Part shown: one piece after another, positions 56,003 through 64,000 of the stretch | How positions within the stretch are numbered: the first letter of the stretch is position 1 | How the letters are laid out: the number at the start of each line of letters is the position of its first letter | Source: Pleomorphochaeta sp. | Lineage (GTDB): Bacteria > Spirochaetota > Spirochaetia > Sphaerochaetales > Sphaerochaetaceae | Length of the DNA stretch: 64,000 bases | Assembly: GCA_028532815.1 (NCBI GenBank) | Contig: JAQQAS010000040.1 | Span: 1-64,000, forward strand | Direction: 5' to 3' | Notes under the pieces: generated by a model | The model's database searches: none | Seen by the model: the letters and a program-made list of their open reading frames with translations, nothing else | What the model was told of the DNA's origin: nothing | Position numbers and translations under genes: made by a program

Positions 56003-56899
56003 ATGAAAGAAAATAAAAATTATCGAATATTATGGATTATTTCATTTTTTGTAATAGTATCATTTTGGTTATTACTTGGATCAACTTTGATAAATATCTA
56101 TTCAAATTTATCATACTCTTTAGATAATAATAACAATTTCTTTAACTCTGAAATATATAATTATATTGGAGCAAATATCCCTTTTTTAAGTATGTGGTTA
56201 GGTTTTTATTTCTGTTTTAAATATATCAATAATATAAAAATTAGTAAATTAATAAATTCTAAGACTTCTATAGATGTAAAACTCTTTACTAGAGTATTCA
56301 TTTTTTCAATTACCTTTTTTATTGTTGTTATATTAATTGGAGCTCTTTTAAATCTATATGATTTAGAATTTATAGAAAACAAGTGGGTAGAGAGATTAAT
56401 ATTAATACCTATCACTTTAATACTAACACCGCTTCAAGTAATTGCTGAGGAAATATTATTTAGAGCTGTTATTCTAAAGATAATAATTAAAGACTATGAT
56501 GCTTTAACAAATAAAAAGAAAACATTACTGCATTCTATAATTATTTCATTATTGGTTGGAATAATTTTTATCATTCCTCACCTATATAATCCAGAAGTAG
56601 ATTCAAATTTTATTAGTGCAATCTCCTATTATTTATTATTTGGAAGCTTAGCAACTTTCTCAATTCTTGTTACATCTGGTTTAGAAATTGCAATAGCTAT
56701 ACATCTTGCAAATAACTTTGCAATAACATTTTTTAGTACTTATGAGAATTCTGCACTAACATCTATTCCTCTCTTTATTGAAAGGAATGAAATAAATGGG
56801 GCAAAATATTTTGAAGTATTTTGTTTATTATTGCTTTTTGTTATTATAGCAATTAGAGAGAGAAATAAAATAAAAGCTTATTTGAGTCAAAAACAATAA
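56003..56899 (+). CDS. CPBP family intramembrane glutamic protease
   Basis: About 298 residues with seven or eight hydrophobic helices. The family motifs are EEILFRAVILK (about 151), FIIPHLY (about 195) and a third histidine in AIAIHLANNFAIT (about 235), which together form the Rce1-like active site. Such proteases serve in bacteriocin immunity, signalling or peptide processing; the substrate is unknown. ATG 56003 with AAGGG upstream is chosen over the GTG just before it. The nuclease gene starts 11 bases after its stop. Confidence 0.83.
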   Translation: MKENKNYRILWIISFFVIVSFWLLLGSTLINIYSNLSYSLDNNNNFFNSEIYNYIGANIPFLSMWLGFYFCFKYINNIKISKLINSKTSIDVKLFTRVFIFSITFFIVVILIGALLNLYDLEFIENKWVERLILIPITLILTPLQVIAEEILFRAVILKIIIKDYDALTNKKKTLLHSIIISLLVGIIFIIPHLYNPEVDSNFISAISYYLLFGSLATFSILVTSGLEIAIAIHLANNFAITFFSTYENSALTSIPLFIERNEINGAKYFEVFCLLLLFVIIAIRERNKIKAYLSQKQ

Positions 56900-56910
56900 A
56901 AGGATTTCGT

Positions 56911-57951
56911 ATGGCAAAGAAAAAAAGTTCTTTAAAAAGAACTATTAAAAATTTATTTATATTAATATTATTATTTTTAATATTATCAATTATTTCATTA
57001 TTTGTTGCTCCAAGTGAAGAAGAATGGCAAGAAAAACAAACCATATCTCTCCAAGTAGAGTCTATTGATAAACTTGAGTTGCCAGCTCCTATTGAAGGTG
57101 AGCAAATTATCCAACATGATGGTTATCTCTTAAGTTATAATGAAAAATATGAACAAGCAAGTTATGTTGCATATAAATTAACTCAAAATGAACTTTATGG
57201 GCCTAATGAAAGAAAAGACAATTTTAGAGAGGATCCTCTAGTTAAAACAGGTAGTGCAAGTTTAAATGATTACAAAGGAAGTGGTTATGATAGAGGTCAT
57301 TTATGTCCTGCAGCTGATCAAAAAGAAAGCGAAAATGCAATGTCTGAATCTTTCTACATGAGTAATATGAGTCCACAAGCTCCTGATTTTAATAGAAGAA
57401 TATGGGCTGATTTAGAAGGTTGTGTTAGAACCTTTGCAGATAACAATTTAGAAATATATGTTACTACAGGGCCGGTTTTAACTGATGGACCTTATGAAAC
57501 TATTGGTGAGAATGAAGTTGCAGTACCTAACTATTACTATAAAGTTATATTAGACTATACAAATCCTGAAATTAAAGCTATCGGATTTATTCTTCCTAAT
57601 AAAAAAGCCGAAAAAAGCCTAGAAGAATATGCTACTAGTGTAGATAAAGTTGAAGAAATTACCAATATAGACTTTTTTGTTAATCTTCCTGACGATGTGG
57701 AGGAACAATTAGAGAGTAAATATGATGTTAGACAATGGGAATTTACAGAATTTTTAGCATCACAAGGAAATGGCTCTTTTGATGGTAGTGCTGTTCAAAC
57801 TAACGTTACTACAAATCAATCTCCACAAGGGTTTTCCACCATATTTAAAGAGGGATCTATGTATATCTTAGTTCAAATCAAAAAAGAAACACTTTCCTTA
57901 TTAGAAGAATTTGTCCCAAAAGAGACTCTTACATCTTTAGGAATAACCTAA
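56911..57951 (+). CDS. Membrane-anchored or secreted DNA/RNA non-specific endonuclease (DRGH family)
   Basis: A 346-residue protein. A basic N-terminus and a single hydrophobic helix (LFILILLFLILSIISLFV, about 15-32) give a signal anchor with no clear cleavage site. The NUC1/Serratia-nuclease domain covers about 70-240, with the catalytic motif SGYDRGHLCPAADQ (His near 130), the Mg-binding Asn in MSNMSPQAPDFNR and YVTTGPVL after it. These enzymes degrade any nucleic acid outside the cytoplasm and often supply nucleotides. The C-terminal 100 residues are not recognised. It abuts the next gene with no gap. Confidence 0.88.
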   Translation: MAKKKSSLKRTIKNLFILILLFLILSIISLFVAPSEEEWQEKQTISLQVESIDKLELPAPIEGEQIIQHDGYLLSYNEKYEQASYVAYKLTQNELYGPNERKDNFREDPLVKTGSASLNDYKGSGYDRGHLCPAADQKESENAMSESFYMSNMSPQAPDFNRRIWADLEGCVRTFADNNLEIYVTTGPVLTDGPYETIGENEVAVPNYYYKVILDYTNPEIKAIGFILPNKKAEKSLEEYATSVDKVEEITNIDFFVNLPDDVEEQLESKYDVRQWEFTEFLASQGNGSFDGSAVQTNVTTNQSPQGFSTIFKEGSMYILVQIKKETLSLLEEFVPKETLTSLGIT

Positions 57952-59133
57952 ATGAATACTTATAATACGATAATTATTGGTGGTGGTGCATCCGGTCTGT
58001 TTCTTGCCAAAAATTTAGCAGAGAATAATATAAATACTTTGGTAATAGAAAAAATGGACTCTCCAGCAAAAAAACTTTTAATAACTGGAGGGGGAATGTG
58101 CAATCTCACAAGAGATAATAGCAGTTTTGAGTTTCTAAAACATTATGATACTGCAAATAAATTCCTAGGACCAAGCTTTGCTCTTCTTTCCCCTCAAGAT
58201 ACTCAATCTTGGTTTAAAAATAGAGGTTTAGATTTAATAACAAGAGAAGATGGAAAAATCTTTCCAAAATCTAGAAATGCTAAATCAGTTTTAGATTTAT
58301 TATTAGATAGTAACTATACGCTTTTAAATAATACTAAAGTCGAATCAATTAAAAAAGAAGATGATTTTTTTATTGTAAATGACTTATATAAAGCAACCAA
58401 TGTAGTACTAGCTTGTGGTGGAATGTCGTACCCTTCTACAGGTTCTACAGGGGATGGATATGATCTAGCTAGGAAATTAAATCATACAGTTATTGGTTTA
58501 AAACCGGGGTTAGCAAGTTTTAAAATAACAAATGAAGATGTTAGTGAAATTGAAGGGATATCTTTAAAAGATGTAACAATTTCTTTTAATGACATGTATT
58601 CAAACAAAAAAAAGATTAGAAAGAATACTGATGATTTAATATTTACTAGAATAGGAATTTCTGGACCAGTTGTTTTAGATATTTCAAAATATGCAAAACA
58701 TAATCAAAAAATATATTTAAATTTGAATTGTCAAATTCAAAAAGAAAGTACTAATAAACTCTTATCAACAAGTATTAGACATCAAACACAGTTACAATCA
58801 AGACTTGTAAATTATCTCTTAAAATCCTTGAATATTAATGATGATATTTGTGAAAACATTTCAAAAAAGAAAGTAAATCAAATTAATGAAAAACTTAAAA
58901 GATGGGAATTAGAAATCTCTTTAAAAGGCCAATTGAAAGGGGCTATGGCTACCTCTGGTGGCATTAATCTTAAAGAAGTAGATAATAAAACTCTTGAGTC
59001 AAAAATAGTTAACAACTTATATTTCTGTGGAGAAATATTAGATTTTTGTGGTGATTGTGGTGGTTACAATTTACAAGCTTGTTGGTCAACAGCCTTTAGT
59101 GTTTCTACTTCGATTAAAAATAAGACTAAATAA
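57952..59133 (+). CDS. NAD(P)/FAD-dependent oxidoreductase of the HI0933/BaiN family
   Basis: A 393-residue flavoprotein. The FAD-binding IIIGGGASGLFLAKNLAENN (about 6-25), then LLITGGGMCNLTR (about 43), an inner TRIGISGPVVLDISKYA, and the closing CGEILDFCGDCGGYNLQACWSTA with a second dinucleotide motif (about 360-382) match the family. BaiN members have been linked to bile-acid dehydroxylation in gut clostridia, but most are uncharacterised. The ATG comes directly after the stop of the nuclease gene; its 3' end overlaps the convergent AhpD-like gene by 8 bases. Confidence 0.85.
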   Translation: MNTYNTIIIGGGASGLFLAKNLAENNINTLVIEKMDSPAKKLLITGGGMCNLTRDNSSFEFLKHYDTANKFLGPSFALLSPQDTQSWFKNRGLDLITREDGKIFPKSRNAKSVLDLLLDSNYTLLNNTKVESIKKEDDFFIVNDLYKATNVVLACGGMSYPSTGSTGDGYDLARKLNHTVIGLKPGLASFKITNEDVSEIEGISLKDVTISFNDMYSNKKKIRKNTDDLIFTRIGISGPVVLDISKYAKHNQKIYLNLNCQIQKESTNKLLSTSIRHQTQLQSRLVNYLLKSLNINDDICENISKKKVNQINEKLKRWELEISLKGQLKGAMATSGGINLKEVDNKTLESKIVNNLYFCGEILDFCGDCGGYNLQACWSTAFSVSTSIKNKTK

Positions 59134-59725
59134 ATTTTACTTTAAACAATCTAAGAATAAAGGAAAGTATTAAAGTAATTATGGTAAACGGAATAACTGT
59201 TATAAGCATTATTAACTCATAAAAGATGTTTGTTCTACTATCACGTTTACTTTTATCTTTTTTAAATCTAGAAATAAAAGATCCTAAAACAATACCATAG
59301 ACATTACCAATCGTTATAATTCTAATAGCTGCTAAAATACCTAAGGCTTTCTCTTCACCATATTCTTTAACGATTTTTAACCATATACTTTTTTCAACCT
59401 TTGCACGACATTCTGCATAGTATGAAGCAAATAAAATTGCATTTAGTTCATCTTTTGGAGTATTTTCTTGACTACTTCCTTCAAGAAGTTGAGAAATTTC
59501 TTCACTTGAAAGACCAGCATCTAAGGCCATTTTTGTATGTGCATAAGAACACATCGCACAACCATTTACTTCAGTAACTGCTAACATTAATCTTTCTTGA
59601 AATTGTTGAGAGACAATATTTTTTTTCTTAGCTTTTGATAAATATCTTATAGTATTAAAAGCTCTAAGCAAATGCATAAAAGCTTCTCCAATATTATATA
59701 ACTTTTTCCCTAACTTCTTTTTCAT
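59126..59725 (-). CDS. Carboxymuconolactone decarboxylase-like (AhpD-type) protein with a C-terminal helix
   Basis: About 199 residues. The AhpD-like core (about 30-120) has the redox motif VNGCAMCSYAHTKMALDAGLS, a Cys-x2-Cys followed by the family His. The tail holds a positive stretch (SRFKKDKSKRDSRT) and then a hydrophobic helix, IMLITVIPFTIITLILSFILRLF, suggesting membrane attachment, which is uncommon for AhpD proteins. A peroxide-reduction or general thiol role is likely. ATG 59725 with AGGTG upstream is preferred to a GTG twelve bases earlier. Confidence 0.8.
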   Translation of the reverse strand: MKKKLGKKLYNIGEAFMHLLRAFNTIRYLSKAKKKNIVSQQFQERLMLAVTEVNGCAMCSYAHTKMALDAGLSSEEISQLLEGSSQENTPKDELNAILFASYYAECRAKVEKSIWLKIVKEYGEEKALGILAAIRIITIGNVYGIVLGSFISRFKKDKSKRDSRTNIFYELIMLITVIPFTIITLILSFILRLFKVKFI

Positions 59726-59800
59726 ACCAAATATCACCTCTCATAGTTGATAGTAACTATATCCAATAAACAAATATTTATATGTGATTATATCACAAAA

Positions 59801-59828
59801 TAGGTAGTCTTATTTCTAAGACTACCTA
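59801..59828. terminator. Perfect 12-bp terminator hairpin
   Basis: TAGGTAGTCTTA and TAAGACTACCTA pair around a four-base loop. On the minus strand it is followed by TTTTG, ending the gntR-ABC operon. Confidence 0.75.
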
Positions 59829-59836
59829 TAATCTAC

Positions 59837-60640
59837 TTATTTCTTTTTACCATATAAAGGTTTTTTTCTCATTATAAAAAAAGCTAGTATTAATAGAGGA
59901 AGTATTATCACTAACAAAGAGACAAAAATAAATTGATAAGAAAAACCATTTTCTAAACCGAAGAAGTGAATACAATTCTTAAAGAATTGAATTACTTTTT
60001 GATTACCAAATAAATTCTCAATAATTGCTTTAGGAATAGCATAAGCTAATACAACTGGAATAAACAAAAATACAATCCACCTATAAAGCTTTTCGAGTCT
60101 TACCCAAAGAGAATATATAAAAATTCCTAAAGCTGATGCTGCGATAGATATAAAGGTATAATAGCTTAAAGAATATAACCAATATGAGAAAAGAGACGCA
60201 TATCTTACATCTGAGCCAATAAATAGACTTTTATTATTAATATTAACATTTTTAAAATGAGCACTTACTTCAATGAATTCTTGATATTGAGATTTATAAA
60301 AAATTGAATTTAATATTGAAAATAAAAGCGCTACTACAAATGAAATAGAAATCATTACTAACAAGTTCGATATAAAAGAAGTTTCTCTACTTTTACCAAA
60401 TTGATTACAGATAAGATCTACATTCCTACTTGTAACTAAAGTAAAAATAAAGGAAACAACATATACTGTAAAATAATTTGGAATTAATCCTTGGATATCA
60501 CTGAAACTAAAAGTTTCCCCAAGCATCATTACTAGTAAAAATACTAAAAAGGTAACACCAACAACAATGGAGTATATAATACCTGTTGCTTTCAAGTTTT
60601 CTTTTAAGAAATATGAATAAGTTTGTTTTATATGCATCAT
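59837..60640 (-). CDS. ABC exporter permease subunit
   Basis: A 267-residue membrane protein with about six hydrophobic helices (for example IIYSIVVGVTFLVFLLVMML near residue 21 and FIFVSLLVIILPLLILAFFIM near the end). The sequence is poorly conserved, as usual for ABC-2 or YtrC-type permeases. Its ATG overlaps the ATPase stop by one base (TAATG), so it is the membrane partner of that ATPase. Confidence 0.78.
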   Translation of the reverse strand: MMHIKQTYSYFLKENLKATGIIYSIVVGVTFLVFLLVMMLGETFSFSDIQGLIPNYFTVYVVSFIFTLVTSRNVDLICNQFGKSRETSFISNLLVMISISFVVALLFSILNSIFYKSQYQEFIEVSAHFKNVNINNKSLFIGSDVRYASLFSYWLYSLSYYTFISIAASALGIFIYSLWVRLEKLYRWIVFLFIPVVLAYAIPKAIIENLFGNQKVIQFFKNCIHFFGLENGFSYQFIFVSLLVIILPLLILAFFIMRKKPLYGKKK

Positions 60641-61485
60641 TAATTTCCTTTTGTTATTTCGATAAACATTCTTTGAAGATCAACTTTTTTAACAGTTACG
60701 CCTTCAACTTCATCAAGTGCCCCACTCACATAAGCTGAGTAAACTTTACCAATTTTATTTGAGCCTAATAATTTAGAATTAATAATTGCTTTATCAACTA
60801 AATCTTTAGGTCCAATAACTTCAATAACGCTTTTACTTAACTCTTCAACAGCCCCCGTTGAAACTAGTTTACCGTCATTTATAATAATTGCATCTTGGGC
60901 TAAGTTAGCAATTTCATCTATTAAGTGAGTACTTACGATATAGCAAACATCCTTCTCTTTTTCTAAGAAAGTAGCTATTAATAATTTATAGAATAAATCT
61001 CTATGAGGAGCATCTAAACCAAGAACAGGTTCATCAAATAATACAAAGTTTGCACTTGAACAAAAAGCTAAAATAACTTTGAAAATTGAGCTATAACCTG
61101 TCGATAATTTATTAATATCTGTTTTGAGGTTTAATTCAAAATCTTTTGCTAATTCTAGAGCATAATCATAATTAAAGTTTTTATCAAAAGTTTTTGCCAT
61201 TTTAAAAGCAGCAAAACAAGAGATTCCACCAAAGAAATCATCATCTCCCATTAAAAATACTCTACTCATCAAATCATCATTGTTATAAATATTATCTCCA
61301 TCAATACAAATAGTGCCTGATGATGGGAATAATCTATTAGTAATAATGTTCATCAATGTACTTTTACCAGCACCATTTCTACCCAAAAGAGCATAAATTT
61401 TACCTGTTTCAAATTCAATTGATAAATCATCTAAAGCTTTAACATTTTTAAAATTTTTTGAAATATTATTTATTTGCAGTTTCAT
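60640..61485 (-). CDS. ABC exporter ATP-binding subunit, YtrB-like
   Basis: About 281 residues. Walker A is LLGRNGAGKSTLMNII (about 33-48). The signature is weak: INKLSTGYSSIFKVIL in place of LSGGQ, with the LS and Gly retained. Walker B is FVLFDEPVLGLDAPHR and the switch histidine is in YIVSTHLIDEI. This degenerate signature is common among YtrB-type exporters in GntR operons. ATG 61485 with AAGGA upstream is chosen over the TTG six bases earlier. It overlaps gntR by 20 bases. Confidence 0.88.
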   Translation of the reverse strand: MKLQINNISKNFKNVKALDDLSIEFETGKIYALLGRNGAGKSTLMNIITNRLFPSSGTICIDGDNIYNNDDLMSRVFLMGDDDFFGGISCFAAFKMAKTFDKNFNYDYALELAKDFELNLKTDINKLSTGYSSIFKVILAFCSSANFVLFDEPVLGLDAPHRDLFYKLLIATFLEKEKDVCYIVSTHLIDEIANLAQDAIIINDGKLVSTGAVEELSKSVIEVIGPKDLVDKAIINSKLLGSNKIGKVYSAYVSGALDEVEGVTVKKVDLQRMFIEITKGN

Positions 61486-61846
61486 AGTCAATTTCCTTAC
61501 CGATTATTTCAATTATATCTTTTTTATCAAAACCTAAATTTCTAGCCTCTTTGACTAAAGGTTCAATAAAACTTTCTTTAAATGAATTCATTCTTTTTTC
61601 TTTCACTTTTTCTCTAGCACCTTCACTTACAAACATGCCAACACCTCTTTTCTTAAAAATAATACCTTCCTGTACTAGAAGATTCATTCCTTTCAAGACT
61701 GTAGCTGGATTAAGACTATATCCAAGAGAAATCTCTGTAGTGGAAGGAATTTGTTCTCCTTCTTTATAGAGTCCTATAAAAATATCATCTTCTAAACCTT
61801 TTGCAACTTGAATATAAATGGGAATGTCATTTTGTTTAAATTCCAT
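61466..61846 (-). CDS. GntR-family transcriptional regulator, YtrA subfamily
   Basis: A 126-residue regulator. The winged helix covers about residues 8-72: DIPIYIQVAKGLEDDIFIGLY, then QIPSTTEISLGYSLNPATVLKGMNLLVQEGIIFKKRGVGMFV. The short C-terminal helical part is the YtrA type, and such genes almost always head an ABC exporter operon, as here. In relatives the signal is a cell-wall-active antibiotic or membrane stress. A nearly perfect 44-bp palindrome lies 17 bases upstream of the start codon. The ribosome site is AAGGAT. Confidence 0.9.
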   Translation of the reverse strand: MEFKQNDIPIYIQVAKGLEDDIFIGLYKEGEQIPSTTEISLGYSLNPATVLKGMNLLVQEGIIFKKRGVGMFVSEGAREKVKEKRMNSFKESFIEPLVKEARNLGFDKKDIIEIIGKEIDYETANK

Positions 61847-61862
61847 AAGATATCCTTTATAT

Positions 61863-61906
61863 TGTGTTATATGGTTAATTACTTCAGTAACTAACCATAT
61901 AACACA
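61863..61906. promoter_or_regulatory. 44-bp near-perfect palindrome, probable GntR(YtrA) operator
   Basis: Arms TGTGTTATATGGTTA (61863-61877) and TAACCATATAACACA (61892-61906) are perfect over 15 bp, and the interior continues TTACT-tc-AGTAA with one mismatched pair between. Its position directly upstream of the YtrA-type gene fits an autoregulatory operator. Confidence 0.8.
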
Positions 61907-61951
61907 TAATTAAGTTTGTCAATATTCTTTTAATAAATTTATTAATGACAT

Positions 61952-62006
61952 TTGACAAAAACTCTTGAAAGGAATATTATATTCCTAAATACTCATATAG
62001 GAATAT
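61952..62006 (+). promoter_or_regulatory. ArsR-operon promoter with overlapping operator
   Basis: TTGACA (61952-61957) and TATTAT (61975-61980) are exactly 17 bases apart. A perfect palindrome AGGAATAT-T-ATATTCCT (61970-61986) covers the -10, and another half-site AGGAATAT lies at 61999-62006 in the leader. This is a clean repressor layout for the ArsR protein encoded next. Confidence 0.8.
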
Positions 62007-62021
62007 AAAGAGAAAGTATAA

Positions 62022-62408
62022 ATGGATGCTATAACTATATTAAAAATCTTATCAGATCAAACCAGACTTAGAATATTAAATCTATTAAAAGAAGATTCTC
62101 TCTGTGTTGGAGAAATTCAAACTCTTTTAGACATTAAACAACCAAATGCTTCAAAACATTTAGAAAAACTAAAACTATATGAACTTATTCTTTCTAAGAA
62201 AAAAGCTCAATGGGTATATTATCAAATAAATTTAGAAAAATTCGAAAAATATAAATTCTTAAAAGATTTATTATTCAGTGACATAAAAAGAGAAGAAATT
62301 TTCAATATTGATATTTCCAGACTTAAAAAATACAAAAATAGTGACCTCTGCTGTCAAGATTTAAAAAATGTAGGATTTAAGTTTGATAATATAAAATTTA
62401 ATACTTAA
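62022..62408 (+). CDS. ArsR/SmtB-family transcriptional regulator
   Basis: A 128-residue winged-helix repressor. ILKILSDQTRLRILNLLKED (about 6-25) and the DNA-binding LCVGEIQTLLDIKQPNASKHLEKLKL (about 27-52) are canonical. Cys28 sits where ArsR proteins have the first Cys of ELCVCDL, the second being replaced by Gly; a CC pair follows at 110-111. That cysteine pattern is not a standard metal site. Together with a rhodanese and a TauE-type exporter downstream, a sulfide or persulfide signal (as for BigR/SqrR) is plausible but inferred. Confidence 0.9.
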   Translation: MDAITILKILSDQTRLRILNLLKEDSLCVGEIQTLLDIKQPNASKHLEKLKLYELILSKKKAQWVYYQINLEKFEKYKFLKDLLFSDIKREEIFNIDISRLKKYKNSDLCCQDLKNVGFKFDNIKFNT

Positions 62409-62430
62409 AAGTCAAAAATGGAGCTTAAAT

Positions 62431-62832
62431 ATGAAAGACTTTGCTAACTTACTAAGAAACTATGATTTAGAATATTTTGGAAAAGGAACACACAAAGTAA
62501 CCTTTGAAGAAATGATTAAAGCAAAAAAAGAAAATTCTGCTTTTATCCTTGATGTTAGAACTGAAGAAGAAAACAAACTAATTAGTTTTAATTTTGCGAC
62601 TAATATTGCCATTTCTCAAATTCCTGATAGATTAAACGAAATCCCAAAAGATAAAACTATTGTAGTATTTTGTTCCTCTGCAACAAGAGCAACAATCACT
62701 TCAGTTTATTTACAATTAAATGGATATAATGATGTAAAAATACTTTTAGACAGTGTTGGAGACATTGCATCTAATATTAAACCAGTATTTGCTTTAAAAA
62801 ACAAAGATTTAATTTCTAAATTAATAAGCTAA
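62431..62832 (+). CDS. Rhodanese-like domain protein
   Basis: A 133-residue single rhodanese domain. FILDVRTEEE (about 33-42) and the active-site loop VVFCSSATRATITS (Cys near 85) are clear; a persulfide would form on this Cys. The six-residue loop is followed by the VYLQLNGYNDVKILLDS helix-strand. It is 22 bases after the arsR stop, with GGAG upstream of its ATG. Confidence 0.88.
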   Translation: MKDFANLLRNYDLEYFGKGTHKVTFEEMIKAKKENSAFILDVRTEEENKLISFNFATNIAISQIPDRLNEIPKDKTIVVFCSSATRATITSVYLQLNGYNDVKILLDSVGDIASNIKPVFALKNKDLISKLIS

Positions 62833-62836
62833 AAAT

Positions 62837-63625
62837 ATGAGCACTTTATTTATTATAAGCATAGTAATTTTTATCATCGCAATAACAATGTCTATGGTTG
62901 GAAAAGGTGGTGGTAATTTTTATGTATTAGTTATGGTTTTAGCTGGGATTTCTATGCACAATGCTGCAACTACCTCCCAGTTGATTATGATGGGAACTTC
63001 ATTAGCATCAATGCTAATTTTTCATAAAAATAAAAGAGTTGACTGGAAATTGGCCTTGGTAATTGATCCACCAACAGATATTATGGCTTTTTTTGGAGGA
63101 TATTTTGCATCCTCTGTTGAAGGGACTACTTTAAAACTAATGTTTGCAGGATTCTTAATTTTAATATCAATTTTCATGTATATTCCTGTAAAAGAAAAAC
63201 CTTTAGTCCAAAATAAAGCTTTTGGTAGATGGAACAGACATTTTGGTGAATTTGATTACAGTGTTAATTTATGGTTAATACTTCCTATAACAGCTACTGT
63301 TGGATTCTTCTCTGGTGCAATTGGTATTTCTGGAGGTGCTTTTAAAATTCCTATGATGGTAATGCTTTGTGGTATTCCAATGTCAATTGCAGTTGGAACA
63401 TCTTCAGCAATGGTTGCAGCTACAGCGTTAATGGGCTTTATCGGACACAGCATAAATGGAGATTTTAACCCCTCATTAGCTATTCCTTTAAGTATTGTTG
63501 CTATTCTAGGAGGAATAATTGGTGGAAAATTTGCACTAAAAAGCAAACCTAAAAACTTAAAGAAAATTTTTGCTACTACAAATTTAATTGCAGCTATAAT
63601 TATGATAATAAATATCTTAAGTTAA
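62837..63625 (+). CDS. TauE/SafE (TSUP) family sulfite/sulfur-compound exporter
   Basis: A 262-residue membrane protein with about eight helices in two repeats. The repeats start MVGKGGGNFYVLVMVLAG (about 15-32) and FFSGAIGISGGAFKIPMMV (about 157-175), the usual TSUP glycine-rich motifs. Members export sulfite, sulfoacetate or other sulfur anions. It starts four bases after the rhodanese stop, completing an arsR-rhodanese-tauE operon. Confidence 0.9.
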   Translation: MSTLFIISIVIFIIAITMSMVGKGGGNFYVLVMVLAGISMHNAATTSQLIMMGTSLASMLIFHKNKRVDWKLALVIDPPTDIMAFFGGYFASSVEGTTLKLMFAGFLILISIFMYIPVKEKPLVQNKAFGRWNRHFGEFDYSVNLWLILPITATVGFFSGAIGISGGAFKIPMMVMLCGIPMSIAVGTSSAMVAATALMGFIGHSINGDFNPSLAIPLSIVAILGGIIGGKFALKSKPKNLKKIFATTNLIAAIIMIINILS

Positions 63626-63636
63626 TATTAATAAAA

Positions 63637-64000
63637 TTAGGGATAATAAATTGTTGGTTTAAATATATAAGAATAATCATGTATTTTGTAATTGGAATCA
63701 TCTAACATTCTTATTATATTTTTACCAACTTTGATTCCAACTTCAAAAGAAGGAGATATTGAGCAGAGAATATTTTCTTCTTTCCAGTTATCGCCTGAGT
63801 AATCAAAACAAGCAAGTTTCCTCGGATATTTAGTTTTATATTGAATATGTTTTAAAATCATAAAATTACAACAAATGATTGCACTACTTCTATTTTTCTT
63901 TAAAAATTTAGAAATAATTCTATCAAATTCTCTTTCATCAGCAATATTATCGCTAATAATCCATTTAATATTTTCATCTTTTATTTCAATATTATATTGA
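63637..64000 (-). CDS. C-terminal part of a LacI/GalR-type regulator (start beyond the window)
   Basis: The frame is open from the right window edge to the stop at 63637, giving the last 120 residues or so. SSAIICCNFMILKHI, KLACFDYSGDNW and SISPSFEVGIKVGKNIIRML, ending KPTIYYP, follow the pattern of the periplasmic-binding-like effector domain of LacI regulators (ligand strand, hinge aspartate, final strand). An internal ATG at 63861 is not the start. The DNA-binding half lies outside. It converges with the TauE gene. Confidence 0.65.
   Translation of the reverse strand, partial: QYNIEIKDENIKWIISDNIADEREFDRIISKFLKKNRSSAIICCNFMILKHIQYKTKYPRKLACFDYSGDNWKEENILCSISPSFEVGIKVGKNIIRMLDDSNYKIHDYSYIFKPTIYYP

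Overview
The window is AT-rich (about 30 % G+C by eye) and gene-dense, with short intergenic gaps. The gene content suggests an anaerobic bacterium with an outer membrane, and a host-associated spirochaete (Treponema or Sphaerochaeta relatives) is my best guess. Supporting signs are a barrel-like outer-membrane protein ending in Phe, a lipoprotein with a relaxed lipobox, an electron-bifurcating NfnAB pair, a lone PtsN-type protein and no visible respiratory genes. This assignment is inference; there is no rRNA operon to confirm it.

Layout. 1-5.3 kb: the end of a threonine-aldolase-like gene, a DUF1801 protein, a TetR regulator, an ECF transporter A/T pair with 5-formyl-THF cyclo-ligase, and a secreted protein of unknown function. 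5.3-8.8 kb: ptsN, nfnB, nfnA and a cupin. 8.8-10.3 kb: two small heat-shock genes, each with a sigma-54 type -24/-12 promoter and a pair of upstream palindromes. 10.4-12.0 kb: a complete IS3-family (IS150-like) element. 12.2-14.0 kb: initiator tRNA, a possible small structured RNA and a DUF1846 gene. 14.0-14.7 kb: an IS200-like element whose transposase has lost its tail to a stop codon. 14.8-24.8 kb: a large hybrid histidine kinase, an AlkD-like protein, a nucleotidase, thioredoxin facing a Crp/Fnr regulator, a NUDIX protein, a stand-alone trpB behind two operator-like palindromes, a YitT protein and nagB. 25-32.4 kb: flavin reductase, outer-membrane protein, a UPF0158-GNAT fusion, enolase, a cation antiporter, recX and rplM-rpsI. 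32.4-32.9 kb: a gene-free stretch rich in inverted repeats. 32.9-36.5 kb: pcrA and rimO. 36.6-44.1 kb: oligopeptide transport genes oppBCDF and, divergently, oppA. 44.1-49.8 kb: a run of aroA, ltaE, an EFR1-type flavodoxin/ferredoxin, a PatB/MalY aminotransferase and an unknown gene. 49.8-55.9 kb: addAB. 56-59.1 kb: a CPBP protease, a DRGH nuclease and a flavoprotein. 59.1-61.9 kb: an AhpD-like protein and a GntR(YtrA)-ABC exporter operon behind a 44-bp palindrome. 62-63.6 kb: an ArsR-rhodanese-TauE operon. The right edge cuts a LacI-type regulator.

The regulatory DNA is the most informative part. Hsp20 genes appear wired to sigma-54 and an unknown enhancer-binding protein. Several operons have operator palindromes overlapping recognisable promoters. 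At least four genes (ecfA, ptsN, the DUF1846 gene, aroA) have a promoter placed so that transcription would start at or next to the AUG with no Shine-Dalgarno, which suggests leaderless mRNAs. No CRISPR array, prophage or classical defence island was seen. Functions come from motif recognition only; no search was run.
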